Assembly: GCF_009765785.1 (NCBI RefSeq)
Contig: NZ_LMUT01000025.1
Coordinates: forward strand, 613,254 to 677,253
Direction: 5' to 3'
Length of the DNA: 64,000 bases
Origin: Granulicella sp. L46
Lineage (GTDB): Bacteria; Acidobacteriota; Terriglobia; Terriglobales; Acidobacteriaceae
Position 1 is the stretch's first letter. Every line of letters starts with the position of its first letter. Positions 9,273-19,222 of the stretch are shown piece after piece. The notes beneath the pieces were generated by a model that was not told the origin of the DNA, made no database searches, and was given only the letters and a program-made list of their open reading frames with translations. The position numbers and the translations under genes are program-made.

Positions 9273-12200
9273 TTGAAAGCAAAGATACTCACATGCGTCA
9301 CTCGAGCCGCCGTCCTGTTTGCATTTCTAATGTGCTGCTCCATCGGGTTGCAGGCCCAGTTGGCGGTAACCACGGCAACGCTCAGCGGCTCTGTCACCGA
9401 CCCGTCGGGTGCGGTCGTGCCGCAGGCGGTGGTAAAACTTACCAGTACGCTGAACGGCGTCAACCGGACCTATACTACCGACGCGATCGGACGGTTTACC
9501 TTCCCCCAACTTGCGCCTTCGACCTACACCCTATCGATTGCGGCCAAGGGCTTCGAGACCTATCAGCAGACAGGAATCTCACTCGACCCTGGCCAGTCAG
9601 CCACGCAGAACGTTGCCCTGGTGATTGGGTCAATGAGCCAGGAGATACGCGTCAACGCTGAGGCCTCTCAGCTCAACACCGATAACGCTAATGTCTCGGC
9701 GGACCTTGACGCCAAGCAGATCGTAGAACTCCCCCTGAACACACGCAATGTCTACGGCCTTACCACACTTAATTCTTCGGTGAACAATACCTCGGAAGGT
9801 CAAATGCTGCTCGGCGGCGGCAGCAACAGCACGGACAACGCCGATCAGGACATTTCGTTCCTCAACTTCGGCGGCGGCTTTTTTGGCACCTCGGCCTTTA
9901 TGCTCGATGGCTCCTGGGATACCGATCCGGAATGGGGCGCGGTCATCTATGTGCCCTCGGTTGATGCCGTTCAGGAATTCAAAATCCAGAGCAACTCCTT
10001 CACCGCTCAATATGGATGGAGTACCGGCAATGTGGTCAACGTCGTCACCAAGTCTGGAACCAATTCCTTCCACGGCGACGCCTACGAGTTCTACCGCAAC
10101 CAGGCTCTCGACGCCAACCTCTGGTTTGCCGATCATGACGATACGCCGATTGCCAAGCTCAGCCGTAATCAGTTCGGCCTGTCCGCCGGTGGTCCGCTCT
10201 ACATCCCCAAGATCTATAAGCAGCGCGAGAAGACATTCATCTTCGGGCTTTACGAGCACTACCAGGTAACCACTCCAAGCATCGCCACATATACGGTCCC
10301 CGATTCCAACTTTCTCAACGGCAACTTCTCCGAGCTTCTAGGCTCGCAACCGACAGGCCACGATGATCTAGGCCGTCCGATTTATCCCGGACAGATCTAC
10401 GATCCCCGCAGCGCGCACCAGATCACGGTCGGCGTTACGCCCGGCGCAGTAAACAATGACGGACAATGCAATCCATCCTGCTACATCCGCGATCCCATTC
10501 CAGGCAACATCCTCAGCAACCTTGTCAATTACACCCCTGATCCCGTGGGTTCCAAGCTGTTGAGCTATTACCCCAAAGCGACTCTTTCCGGATTGGCCAA
10601 CAACCTGGTTGTATCGGGAGCCGCGCCTGCCGTCTCCAACGAATACCTGATCCGTGTGGATCACAACATCTCCAACACGGCCCGGGCGTACTTCCGCTAC
10701 TCTTACAAGCAAGAAACCAAGACAGGATCGGCAGAGAACTGGGGCAGTGATCCCGCAGGTCCCGGCAACCAGCGCCCCAACAACCGGTGGGGTATGTGGG
10801 CAGGGCTATCGAAAGTATTCAGCCCCACCTTCACCATGAACATTACCGCGGGCGTCCAGCTCTGGCATGAAACTTCGGATAACCAGTCGTTCGGATTCGA
10901 TCCGTCTGGAGAACTCGGACTTCCGCCGTATGTCTCGGAGACCTACCCCCTGTTCCCGATTGTTGACGTTGGTAGCCAGTCCCCGCTTGGTCCGGGCAGC
11001 AACAATCAACAGGCGGTCACCAACCACGGCCCCATCGGCTCGGTGGCGGTGGACTTCGTCAAAATATTTGGGAAACACACGCTCAACTTCGGAATCATGG
11101 GAGTGGAGCAGGTGGATAGTCAGCACAACTACTTCCAGGACACGCTGCAGTTCAACGGAGGCTTCACTGCAGGACCGAATCCTTCCTTTGGATCAGGCGT
11201 TGCCAGCGGTAATGGCGTAGCGGAGGCGCTGCTCGGCACACTGGACTCGGCAAGCGCTGGAACGGCCTACAACCCGCTGGTCTCAAACCACCTCATCGGC
11301 GAGTATGTGCAGGACGACTGGAGACCGACCCCCAAGCTTACGCTCAACCTTGGGATTCGGTATGAGATTCAGACCCCCGTCACCTATCGGGGCAATGAAG
11401 CCTCCATCTTCAACCCCGAAGTTCTAAACCCCATCAGCTACGCGGTCAACACGCCGCACCTCGGCGCGCTCCAGTTTCTCGGACCCGGAAACCGCTATGC
11501 CTACAACCCCAACTATGACAACTGGGCGCCGCGCCTCGGCTTGTCCTATCAGGTGGTGCCCAAGCTCGTCATCCATGGCGGCTATGGCATCTTCTATCCG
11601 CAAGCCGTTACCTGCTGCTTTCCTGGCGATCCGGATGGCTTCTCAGCAACCACGTTTGCTAACACCAGCCTAAACGGCGGAATCAATCCCAATCCGAACA
11701 TCAGCACCAGCGACCCCTGGGATAACACCTACAACCAGATCACTGGCAACTCCCAGGGCGAATACCAACAAGTCGGCAACGGGTTAGGCAGCGTCTGGAG
11801 AAGCCGCCGGTCTCCCTATGTTCAGCAGTGGGTATTCGGCTTGCAGTTCGCCATCACGCCGAATGATTCGGTCGACATCAACTATCTTGGAAACCGTGGT
11901 ACGCGCATGATTACGGGCGGTTATGATCACGACCAGTTGAACCCGCAGTACCTGTCGATGGGTACAGCAGCTCTCCAGGCACAAGTCCCCAATCCGTTCT
12001 ACGGCTCCATTACGTCGAGCAGTTGCAATCTGAACGGTCCGACCGTACAGGAAGCGCAAGTCCTCTCACCTTACCCGCAATACTGCCTGGCCAGCGTAAG
12101 TGAAACCGACGCCCCTGTCGGCTTCTCCGATTACAACGCCCTGCAGATTACATATAATCACCGCATCACCCACGGGCTGACCGCGATGATCTCCTACACC

Positions 12201-12896
12201 TACTCCAAGTTCCTCGATAACGTCGAAGGCAACCAGAGCTGGTCGTACAACGGAAACAGCGGCCCGGCCAACAACTACAACTTGGCTGCTGAAAAGAGCG
12301 TCGACGGCTCTGACATTCCTCATAGCCTCGTCGCAAGTTACATCTATCAATTGCCGGTTGGCCATGGCAGAGCTTACGGTTCGGGCATGAGTCGCACTGC
12401 CGACGCGATACTCGGCGGCTGGGAGATTTCCGGAATCGCGACCTTCAAGACGGGCATCCCGATCAGCATTTCCGGCAATGACATCAACACCTTCGGCGGC
12501 AACCCACGGCCTGACTACACAGGAAGCCTGCATGTCCCCCACCCCACTATTAAAGAGTGGTTCAATACCGCGGCCTTCAGTTTCGCCAAGTTGGCTATCG
12601 ACGGTGGTGACACCTGGGGCAATGTTCCGCGCTTCTTCTCAGACCTGCGCGGACCGCACTACCAGAACTGGGATACCGCGATCTACAAAAACTGGTACCT
12701 CCCCCACACGATGAGAATCCAGTTCCGTTTCGAAACCTTTAATACCTTCAACCATCCGAACTTCTACTCGCCATCGGGTACGGGTTACAGTGGTTGCGAT
12801 CCCAATGCGACCTCGTCCTGCGCGAGTAACTTCGGGCAGATCACAAACACGTTCCCCTCTAGAAATATTCAGCTTGCGGGGAAATTTTATTGGTAA
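9273..12896 (+). CDS. TonB-dependent receptor, Oar-like with carboxypeptidase-regulatory N-domain
   Basis: Start chosen at TTG 9273: GGAGG sits 7 bases upstream and the product then begins with a signal peptide (LKAKILTC to GLQAQ). An in-frame ATG at 9189 has no such support. About 1207 residues. After the signal, residues about 35-115 form a CarboxypepD_reg-like Ig fold (LSGSVTDPSGAVVPQA, GRFTFPQLAPSTY). Then come the plug (VELPLNTRNVYGL, GTNSFHGDAYEFYRN) and a long barrel with acidobacterial receptor motifs (YVQDDWRPTPKLTLNLGIR, LGLSYQ). It ends in an aromatic residue (GKFYW) as outer-membrane barrels do. Predicted active import of a large substrate. Neighbouring GH31 suggests a glucan-like glycan. 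First gene of a tight four-gene unit. Confidence 0.9.
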   Translation: MKAKILTCVTRAAVLFAFLMCCSIGLQAQLAVTTATLSGSVTDPSGAVVPQAVVKLTSTLNGVNRTYTTDAIGRFTFPQLAPSTYTLSIAAKGFETYQQTGISLDPGQSATQNVALVIGSMSQEIRVNAEASQLNTDNANVSADLDAKQIVELPLNTRNVYGLTTLNSSVNNTSEGQMLLGGGSNSTDNADQDISFLNFGGGFFGTSAFMLDGSWDTDPEWGAVIYVPSVDAVQEFKIQSNSFTAQYGWSTGNVVNVVTKSGTNSFHGDAYEFYRNQALDANLWFADHDDTPIAKLSRNQFGLSAGGPLYIPKIYKQREKTFIFGLYEHYQVTTPSIATYTVPDSNFLNGNFSELLGSQPTGHDDLGRPIYPGQIYDPRSAHQITVGVTPGAVNNDGQCNPSCYIRDPIPGNILSNLVNYTPDPVGSKLLSYYPKATLSGLANNLVVSGAAPAVSNEYLIRVDHNISNTARAYFRYSYKQETKTGSAENWGSDPAGPGNQRPNNRWGMWAGLSKVFSPTFTMNITAGVQLWHETSDNQSFGFDPSGELGLPPYVSETYPLFPIVDVGSQSPLGPGSNNQQAVTNHGPIGSVAVDFVKIFGKHTLNFGIMGVEQVDSQHNYFQDTLQFNGGFTAGPNPSFGSGVASGNGVAEALLGTLDSASAGTAYNPLVSNHLIGEYVQDDWRPTPKLTLNLGIRYEIQTPVTYRGNEASIFNPEVLNPISYAVNTPHLGALQFLGPGNRYAYNPNYDNWAPRLGLSYQVVPKLVIHGGYGIFYPQAVTCCFPGDPDGFSATTFANTSLNGGINPNPNISTSDPWDNTYNQITGNSQGEYQQVGNGLGSVWRSRRSPYVQQWVFGLQFAITPNDSVDINYLGNRGTRMITGGYDHDQLNPQYLSMGTAALQAQVPNPFYGSITSSSCNLNGPTVQEAQVLSPYPQYCLASVSETDAPVGFSDYNALQITYNHRITHGLTAMISYTYSKFLDNVEGNQSWSYNGNSGPANNYNLAAEKSVDGSDIPHSLVASYIYQLPVGHGRAYGSGMSRTADAILGGWEISGIATFKTGIPISISGNDINTFGGNPRPDYTGSLHVPHPTIKEWFNTAAFSFAKLAIDGGDTWGNVPRFFSDLRGPHYQNWDTAIYKNWYLPHTMRIQFRFETFNTFNHPNFYSPSGTGYSGCDPNATSSCASNFGQITNTFPSRNIQLAGKFYW

Positions 12897-12903
12897 ATCC
12901 GCA

Positions 12904-14835
12904 TTGAAACGATGGTTCACATTCTTAATCTTTCTCCTGCTGGCCGGACGCTCATTCGGCCAGCAGGACCAACCCTCCAGTCTTGAGTCTCTGCTGGCGG
13001 CAGCGCAGCAAGCGCAAGCTGCGAACAACTATGCCGCTGCGGCGGAATATTTCAAACAGGCAGTCAAACTTCGCCCCAATACCCCGGAGCTGCGCGCCAA
13101 TCTCGGGCTCATGCAACACGAATCCGGGCAGTATTCCGAAGCAATCCGGAGCTTTCAGGAAACCCTCCGGCAGAAGCCATCGCTCTATGTTCCAAATCTT
13201 TTTCTTGGCATCGATTATGTGCGAGCGGGAAACGCGAAAGAAGCCCTTCCATTGCTCCTAAAGGCGGAAAAGATGAACGCAGCCGATCCTCTTCCACCTC
13301 TGACGCTTGGTCGTGCTTATTCTTCGCTGGGCGAATACCCCCAGGCCATCCGAGAGCTGCGCCGCGCAACCCACCTCGATCCACAAAAGGGTTCAGCGTG
13401 GTTCGATCTCGGAATCGCCCAGCTCGATCTGGTGGAAGAGGATGCGCGCGCCATGACCGGCAAATACGCCGACACCTCGTACGCCAAAGCCCTCTATGCC
13501 GAATCGCTGGTGAAGCAGGCTCGCTATAAGGAAGCCGCAGATCTCTACAAAAGCATTCTCGCAGCAGCCGATCAGCCTCCCTGTATGGGATCGGAGGCAA
13601 GCTTTTTGTCCCTCAAGCGAGGAGATGCGCAAAATGCAGCGCTGCAATTCACGGCCGAGCGCAGCCGGCATCCTGAATGTTCCCTCGCCATTCTAGGAGA
13701 AGCGCGTCTGCGCATCGATGCGGGAGACAATCAAGCTGCACTTTCACTACTCCAGGAACTCTGGAACAGGGATCACAGATTTTTCGCTTTCAGCGCTCCG
13801 CTGCTCTTCGATGGCATCGCCCCCGATCATGCTCAGAGCTTTCTGAATGAGCTTGCACAGCAGCAATCCACCGGTAAAGTCGATCATCAAATTTACGCTG
13901 CAATCATTCAATCAATGCAGGCGCCTTCGGATGCAGCGCAAGAGTCAGCCACCGCTCAGAATACAGCGCCATCCCGGATTGCCGCGCACGATCAAGGCCG
14001 CCAGGCGTATCAGTCGGGACAATACGCCCGCTGCGCCGGCCTTCTAAATGATTCGTTGAACAGCGGCAACGCCGCCACCCTCGAGACGCTGGCTGCTTGT
14101 TCGTTTTTCACTGGCGACTACACGCTGACCTCCGACGCCGGAAGCGCGCTTCAATCACTGCCCTCACATCCACAAGCGCAGGCGCTCTACTGGTCCATCA
14201 AGGCGAATGAAAAGCTGGCATTTGAATCGCTCACACGCTTCCAGCAGCTCGAACCCGACTCCGCGCGCAGCCACATCCTGCTCGGCGACATCTACCGCCA
14301 GCGCGAACGCTACGACGATGCGCAGAAAGAATACTCAAAGGCTCTCGACCTTTCTCCCAACGATGCTGCCGCCCTGCTCGGCCTGGCAACTGCATACTTC
14401 GACGACGCGAACACCGCCAGGACCATTGAAATTGCGCGTAAGGCTCTCGCCCAGAGTCCAGACGATCCAGAGATCAATCTCCTGATGGGAGAAGCATTAA
14501 TCTCTCAGCACAATTTCTCTGACTCGGAGCCATATCTACTCAAGGCCCTCAATGCCAAGCCGCAGATGCTGCCACATGTTCACGCTATGTTGGGTGAAGC
14601 CTACGCGGCCGACGGAAAAATGCAAGACGCGCTACGCGAGCTGAAGCTGGGAGTGGATAGCGATCAGGACGGCAGCATTCATTACCAGCTCGCACGCCTG
14701 TACGGTAAGCTCGGCGACACTGCCGACGCGGCCGTCGCCATCCAGCAAATGAAAGTCCTCCAGCAGAAGCGGCGCGAAAGCGCGGTGATCGCGGTGCAGG
14801 ATTCGCACCCCGCCAGCACCGATGACGTGCCGTAA
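12904..14835 (+). CDS. Secreted tetratricopeptide repeat protein, receptor partner
   Basis: The frame is open from 12790 inside the receptor gene, but TTG 12904, 8 bases after the receptor stop, starts a clean signal peptide (LKRWFTFLIFLLLAGRSFGQ). About 643 residues. Most of the mature protein is TPR units: AAAAEYFKQAVKLRPNTPELRANLG, AIRSFQETLRQKP, AIRELRRATHLDPQ, and a C-terminal set including YDDAQKEYSKALDLSPND. It should be a periplasmic helical solenoid binding another protein. The immediate coupling to the receptor, and the same arrangement at 41.7-46.7 kb, indicate a receptor accessory role. That role is an inference. Confidence 0.82.
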   Translation: MKRWFTFLIFLLLAGRSFGQQDQPSSLESLLAAAQQAQAANNYAAAAEYFKQAVKLRPNTPELRANLGLMQHESGQYSEAIRSFQETLRQKPSLYVPNLFLGIDYVRAGNAKEALPLLLKAEKMNAADPLPPLTLGRAYSSLGEYPQAIRELRRATHLDPQKGSAWFDLGIAQLDLVEEDARAMTGKYADTSYAKALYAESLVKQARYKEAADLYKSILAAADQPPCMGSEASFLSLKRGDAQNAALQFTAERSRHPECSLAILGEARLRIDAGDNQAALSLLQELWNRDHRFFAFSAPLLFDGIAPDHAQSFLNELAQQQSTGKVDHQIYAAIIQSMQAPSDAAQESATAQNTAPSRIAAHDQGRQAYQSGQYARCAGLLNDSLNSGNAATLETLAACSFFTGDYTLTSDAGSALQSLPSHPQAQALYWSIKANEKLAFESLTRFQQLEPDSARSHILLGDIYRQRERYDDAQKEYSKALDLSPNDAAALLGLATAYFDDANTARTIEIARKALAQSPDDPEINLLMGEALISQHNFSDSEPYLLKALNAKPQMLPHVHAMLGEAYAADGKMQDALRELKLGVDSDQDGSIHYQLARLYGKLGDTADAAVAIQQMKVLQQKRRESAVIAVQDSHPASTDDVP

Positions 14836-14927
14836 CTGCTCCGATCCGCGCGAATTTCCAAGCCCCCAAAATGACTGCCCAAACCAAATGGGTTTCACCT
14901 CCCAAATGATTTTATTCGAGGATACGA

Positions 14928-17465
14928 ATGCGAAAGTTTTGCTCTTTAAGCGCGACTCTCTCGTTATGTCTCGCGCCTTCGGCCCTCGTTCTCCATGCCC
15001 AGCAGACTCCTGGAAGGCAAGATTTGGTTGTCCTCGACCGCGCCACCGGTTTCACCGCGCTGGCTAACGGAGTCGCCATCGCAGACGGCTCCGCGAGCGA
15101 AGAGATTATTGCGCTGCGCGACAACGTCATCCGAGTTCGCATCGTGCCCAATGGCACCCTGCCGGAAAATGCGTCGTGGGCTGTTCTGCCGGATGCTCTC
15201 CGCAGCCACGTCAATGTGAAGCCCGAATCCTCCACAACGTCGTTCGGCTTCCGCACCGCCGCGCTCGATATTGAGATCGACAAAAGCACGCTGCAACTTA
15301 CGGTGCGCGATCTCTCCGGAAAAATCGTGCAACAGGACGCGCTGCCCGCCCGCTTTGAAGGAACCAGCTTCCGCGTCTTCAAATCGATGCCGCTCGACGA
15401 GCACTACTTCGGCCTCGGCGACAAAACCGGTCCGCTCGACCGGCGCGAAGAAGCCTTCTCGCTCTGGAACACCGACGCATACCGTTTTGAGGAATCGACC
15501 GACCCCATCTACAAAAGCATTCCCTTCTTTATGATCTATCAAGCCGGTATCGCATCCGGCATCTTCCTCGACAACACCTGGCGCACGAGCTTCGATTTTG
15601 GCAAAGAGATCCCCGGGATCTACTCCTTCGGCGCCGTAAACGGCCCGCTGAATTACTACATCCTCTATGGGCCGTCTCCAAAGCAAGTGGTTGAGACGTA
15701 TGCGTGGCTCACAGGAAGGCCGCCCCTGCCGCCCATGTGGTCGTTCGGCTACCAGCAATCGCGTTATACCTACACTCCGCAGGCGCGGGTGCTTGAGGTG
15801 GCACAGCGCCTCCGCGACGATCACATCCCCGCCGACGCCATCTATCTCGACATCGGATTTCAGGAAAAGAATCGTCCTTTCACGGTGGACACAAAAGCCT
15901 TTCCCGATTTTTCCGGCATGATCGCGAAGCTGAAGGCACAGAACTTCCACGTGGTCGCCATTACCGACCTTCACATTGCAAAGCTTTCCGACCAGAACTA
16001 TTTCCCATATGACAGCGGGATGGCCGGCGATCATTTTGTGAAGAACCCCGATGGCTCCGTCTACACCGGAGTCGTCTGGCCTGGCCCCAGCGTCTTTCCC
16101 GACTTCACGCAGCAGCAGACGCGCGCCTGGTGGGGCACGCTCTACGGGAACTTTCACAAGCTCGGCATCGAAGGTTTCTGGAACGACATGAATGAGCCTT
16201 CCATCTTCAAGACGCCCACGCACACCATGCCCCTCGATGTTGTCCATCGCATCGACGAGTCGGGATTCACCCAGCGAACCGCAACGCACGCTGAAATTCA
16301 CAACGTATACGGCATGGAAAATTCACGCGCCACCTTCGAGGGGCTGAGAACGCTCGATCCCAATCTGCGCCCCTTTGTGCTCACTCGCGCAACCTACCCA
16401 GGTGGCCAGCGCTATGCCGCTACATGGACCGGAGACAACAGCAGCAGTTGGAACCATCTCCGCATGACAACCTTCATGCTCAAAAATCTCGGCCTCAGCG
16501 GGTTCGCCTTCAGCGGGGCGGATGTAGGCGGATTCGCCGGAACGCCATCCGCCGATCTGCTAACCAAGTGGCTTGAAATCGCTGCCTTCCAGCCCATCGA
16601 CCGCGATCATACCGAGGCCGGAACCGGCGATCAGGAGCCATGGGTCGGCGGCCCCGCGCAGGAAGCTATCCGCCGCCGCTTTATCGAAGAACGCTACCGC
16701 CTCATGCCCTTCCTCTACACCCTCGCGGAAGAAGCTTCACGCACTGGCCTTCCCATGATTCGCCCACTGTTCTTCGAATATCCCAACGCCGCTCCCGACC
16801 GTCATCCAATCGACATCGACAATCCAGCCTCCGGCGAATTTCTGCTAGGACACGATCTGTTGATTGCCCCGTCGCCCTACCCCGACCAAACCGACAGCTA
16901 TACCATCGAGTTTCCTTCGGCTGATTGGTACGACTACTGGACCGGAGAGAAAGTCAGAAATCCGGGCCCGCCCGATCCCGGCCCCAGCCCGGCGTTGCCC
17001 GCATCCGCTCAGGTTCAACTTTCCATCCCGGTCGTACCGACTCTCGCAAACCTTCCCGTCTTCGTTCGCGCAGGCTCTATCCTCCCCATCGCGCCACTGG
17101 TTGAAAGCACGAATCAAATCCCACAAGGCCCGTTGTCACTTCGCGTTTACGCTGGAGACGACTGCAACGGTAGCGTCTATCAGGACGATGGACGCACCTA
17201 CGCTTATAAAGATGGCGCTTACCTGCGCATAAACTTCACCTGTCAAATCGCATCGGACGGCTTTCACCTGCGCGCAGGCCCACAGGAAGGAACGTATCCA
17301 CCCTGGTGGAAAGAAATTCGCATCGAAATCTATGGATGGACGCCCTCCGCGAACACGGCATCGCTCAATGGCAAACCTATTCAATCAACCGCTTCGCCGA
17401 TTGACCACGGATTTGCCATTACCATCCCCGCACGTTCAGAGAGCTTTGACTTGCAACTCAGGTAA
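14928..17465 (+). CDS. GH31 family alpha-glycosidase, exported
   Basis: 845 residues from ATG 14928 (SD GAGGA at 14918-14922). Signal peptide to LHAQ. It has an N-terminal galactose-mutarotase-like beta domain (about 30-220), then the (beta/alpha)8 barrel with the GH31 signatures: PPMWSFGYQQSRY, the nucleophile Asp in GFWNDMNEPS at about 420, and the acid/base Asp in TWTGDNSSSW at about 503, then SGADVGGF. A C-terminal beta domain carries DLLIAPSPYP and DDGRTYAYKDG. The family hydrolyses terminal alpha-glucosides or alpha-xylosides, with retaining mechanism. Alpha-glucosidase is most likely but xylosidase is not excluded. It lies 92 bases after the TPR gene in the same unit, so it probably trims oligosaccharides in the periplasm. 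Confidence 0.9.
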   Translation: MRKFCSLSATLSLCLAPSALVLHAQQTPGRQDLVVLDRATGFTALANGVAIADGSASEEIIALRDNVIRVRIVPNGTLPENASWAVLPDALRSHVNVKPESSTTSFGFRTAALDIEIDKSTLQLTVRDLSGKIVQQDALPARFEGTSFRVFKSMPLDEHYFGLGDKTGPLDRREEAFSLWNTDAYRFEESTDPIYKSIPFFMIYQAGIASGIFLDNTWRTSFDFGKEIPGIYSFGAVNGPLNYYILYGPSPKQVVETYAWLTGRPPLPPMWSFGYQQSRYTYTPQARVLEVAQRLRDDHIPADAIYLDIGFQEKNRPFTVDTKAFPDFSGMIAKLKAQNFHVVAITDLHIAKLSDQNYFPYDSGMAGDHFVKNPDGSVYTGVVWPGPSVFPDFTQQQTRAWWGTLYGNFHKLGIEGFWNDMNEPSIFKTPTHTMPLDVVHRIDESGFTQRTATHAEIHNVYGMENSRATFEGLRTLDPNLRPFVLTRATYPGGQRYAATWTGDNSSSWNHLRMTTFMLKNLGLSGFAFSGADVGGFAGTPSADLLTKWLEIAAFQPIDRDHTEAGTGDQEPWVGGPAQEAIRRRFIEERYRLMPFLYTLAEEASRTGLPMIRPLFFEYPNAAPDRHPIDIDNPASGEFLLGHDLLIAPSPYPDQTDSYTIEFPSADWYDYWTGEKVRNPGPPDPGPSPALPASAQVQLSIPVVPTLANLPVFVRAGSILPIAPLVESTNQIPQGPLSLRVYAGDDCNGSVYQDDGRTYAYKDGAYLRINFTCQIASDGFHLRAGPQEGTYPPWWKEIRIEIYGWTPSANTASLNGKPIQSTASPIDHGFAITIPARSESFDLQLR

Positions 17466-17514
17466 AGCGTTCTGCCGAAGCCGTGCCAATCCTCACGTAC
17501 CTCAAGGGCGAGAC

Positions 17515-18735
17515 ATGAGGCAACCCGAATTTCGTAGCCAGCAAGATGAAACTCTTCGCATGCGGCGCACCCTCAAAGCTCGAGTCCCTCTCTTCACGCT
17601 AGCCCTCGCCGCCTCAGCTCTATGCATCGCCCAGACAGCCGCTCCCATCCCTGGACTCAGCCTCACCACGCTCGACCGCATGCAGGGTCCCGGCTGGTGG
17701 CCCACCAAAGGCATCTCTCCCGCAAATGCCTACGTCGGAGAAGCCGCTTGCGCCAAGTGCCACATCAACATTGTCGCCACGCAACATAGCACGCCCATGT
17801 ACCACGCCGCAGCGCGCGCCGAGAACACTCCGCTCCTCGCGGAACACCCCGACATGACCTTCCACGAGGGCCCCTACACCTATGCCATCCGCCACAACAA
17901 CTCCTCCGTCAGCAACGGAGTCGCAACCGCCGCACAACCCATCGCATGGGCTTTCGGCAACGGAGAATACGGCCAGACCTACATCCTCGAATCCAGCGGC
18001 CAGTACACCGAGTCGCGTCTCAGTTACTACGCCTCGCTTCACGCGCTCGATATCACCACCGGGCACTCCACCGAACTCCCCAGCACACTCGAAAAAGCCT
18101 TAGGTGATCCCCTCAAGCCTGACACCGCCCAGCATTGCTTTAGTTGTCACACAACCGAAGCCGTCGTCTCCGATAGCTTCCAGCCAGAAAAAGCTATTCC
18201 CGGAGTTACCTGCGAAGCCTGCCACGGTCCCGGCGCAAAACATGTCGCCACCATGACCGCCGGCCAAGACGACATGTCCGCCGCGACCATCACCAATCCC
18301 GCATCCATGTCGCCTACCGACTCTGTCGACTTCTGCGGAGCCTGCCACCGCACCTGGTCCGACGTCACAATGCTCATGCCCGCGAACATCGGAATCGTTG
18401 TCGTCCGCTTCCAACCGTATCGCCTAGAAATGAGCCGCTGCTGGGGCACCGCCGGAGACCCGCGCATCACCTGCATCGCCTGTCACAACCCGCACCAGCC
18501 GCTCGTTCAATCAACAGCCGCCTACGACATAAAGTGCCTGGCCTGCCATCGCGCCCTCAATGGCCGACGCGCGAACGAGCCAACCCAGCCCCACGTCACT
18601 GCACCGGCCTGCAAAGTCGGCGCGCACGATTGCGCTTCCTGCCACATGCCGCGCTATGAAATCCCCCAGACCCACGCCTCTTTCACCGACCACGACATCC
18701 GCATCGTCCGCGCCCGCGACACCTTACCGCAGTAG
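17515..18735 (+). CDS. Seven-heme cytochrome c, periplasmic
   Basis: Start at ATG 17515 (406 residues). ATG 17560 would put the signal peptide (LKARVPLFTLALAASALCIAQ) at the very N-terminus and is also possible. Seven CXXCH heme-attachment motifs are visible, at about residues 79 (CAKCH), 208 (CFSCH), 233 (CEACH), 274 (CGACH), 320 (CIACH), 341 (CLACH) and 373 (CASCH). Spacing resembles cytochrome c554/NrfA-like multiheme proteins. No catalytic motif was recognised, so it is probably an electron carrier. It follows the GH31 gene by 49 bases on the same strand, an unexpected partner for glycan uptake. Confidence 0.85.
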   Translation: MRQPEFRSQQDETLRMRRTLKARVPLFTLALAASALCIAQTAAPIPGLSLTTLDRMQGPGWWPTKGISPANAYVGEAACAKCHINIVATQHSTPMYHAAARAENTPLLAEHPDMTFHEGPYTYAIRHNNSSVSNGVATAAQPIAWAFGNGEYGQTYILESSGQYTESRLSYYASLHALDITTGHSTELPSTLEKALGDPLKPDTAQHCFSCHTTEAVVSDSFQPEKAIPGVTCEACHGPGAKHVATMTAGQDDMSAATITNPASMSPTDSVDFCGACHRTWSDVTMLMPANIGIVVVRFQPYRLEMSRCWGTAGDPRITCIACHNPHQPLVQSTAAYDIKCLACHRALNGRRANEPTQPHVTAPACKVGAHDCASCHMPRYEIPQTHASFTDHDIRIVRARDTLPQ

Positions 18736-19222
18736 GAAAGATGACCTCATCTAGAAGAGATCTAAGAGTCGGATATCAGGTGTCCTGAACTGCGGCATTT
18801 AGGGTGTATCCGCAATATCGGATCGATTCTTTCCGATCATCGGTATGGGAATGCTGCGGACTTGGCAAAAGAAATCGCCGAATGGAATTTACCCGATAGT
18901 TTGTAGGGCTGATAACTGCAAGTCGGCAATGCTCAGTGATCCGCCCAGGCTCGATTGGAATCGATGTTAGCTGTGGCCCGCGGGGCAATGCACTCATCGA
19001 GGAACCAGATTCGTGCTTCGGGTGGCCGGCCTCTCTGGGCATATTGCGCTTCGCATCGAAGAATCCGTTGAAGTGAGGGAGCCTTTCCGAAAATCGGTAG
19101 GATTGAGCCCCTATCTTGCGCAAATGAGCGTTTCCGGAACTCTTTGGGATGAGTCTGGGGAACGAGCAGTCTTTGCTGAATGGCTAACTTTAGCCTTAAG
19201 CATCAACCCTTGCCGTGGAGGT
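18736..19222. other. 487-base intergenic region
   Basis: Lies between two convergent genes. Open frames on both strands are short of any recognisable motif. I saw neither a terminator with a T tract nor an RNA gene. Confidence 0.4.

Noticed and set aside
14964-16301. Minus-strand frame of 445 codons antisense to GH31
   Set aside because: Antisense to a gene with clear catalytic motifs. It is open only because of GC-rich codon bias.
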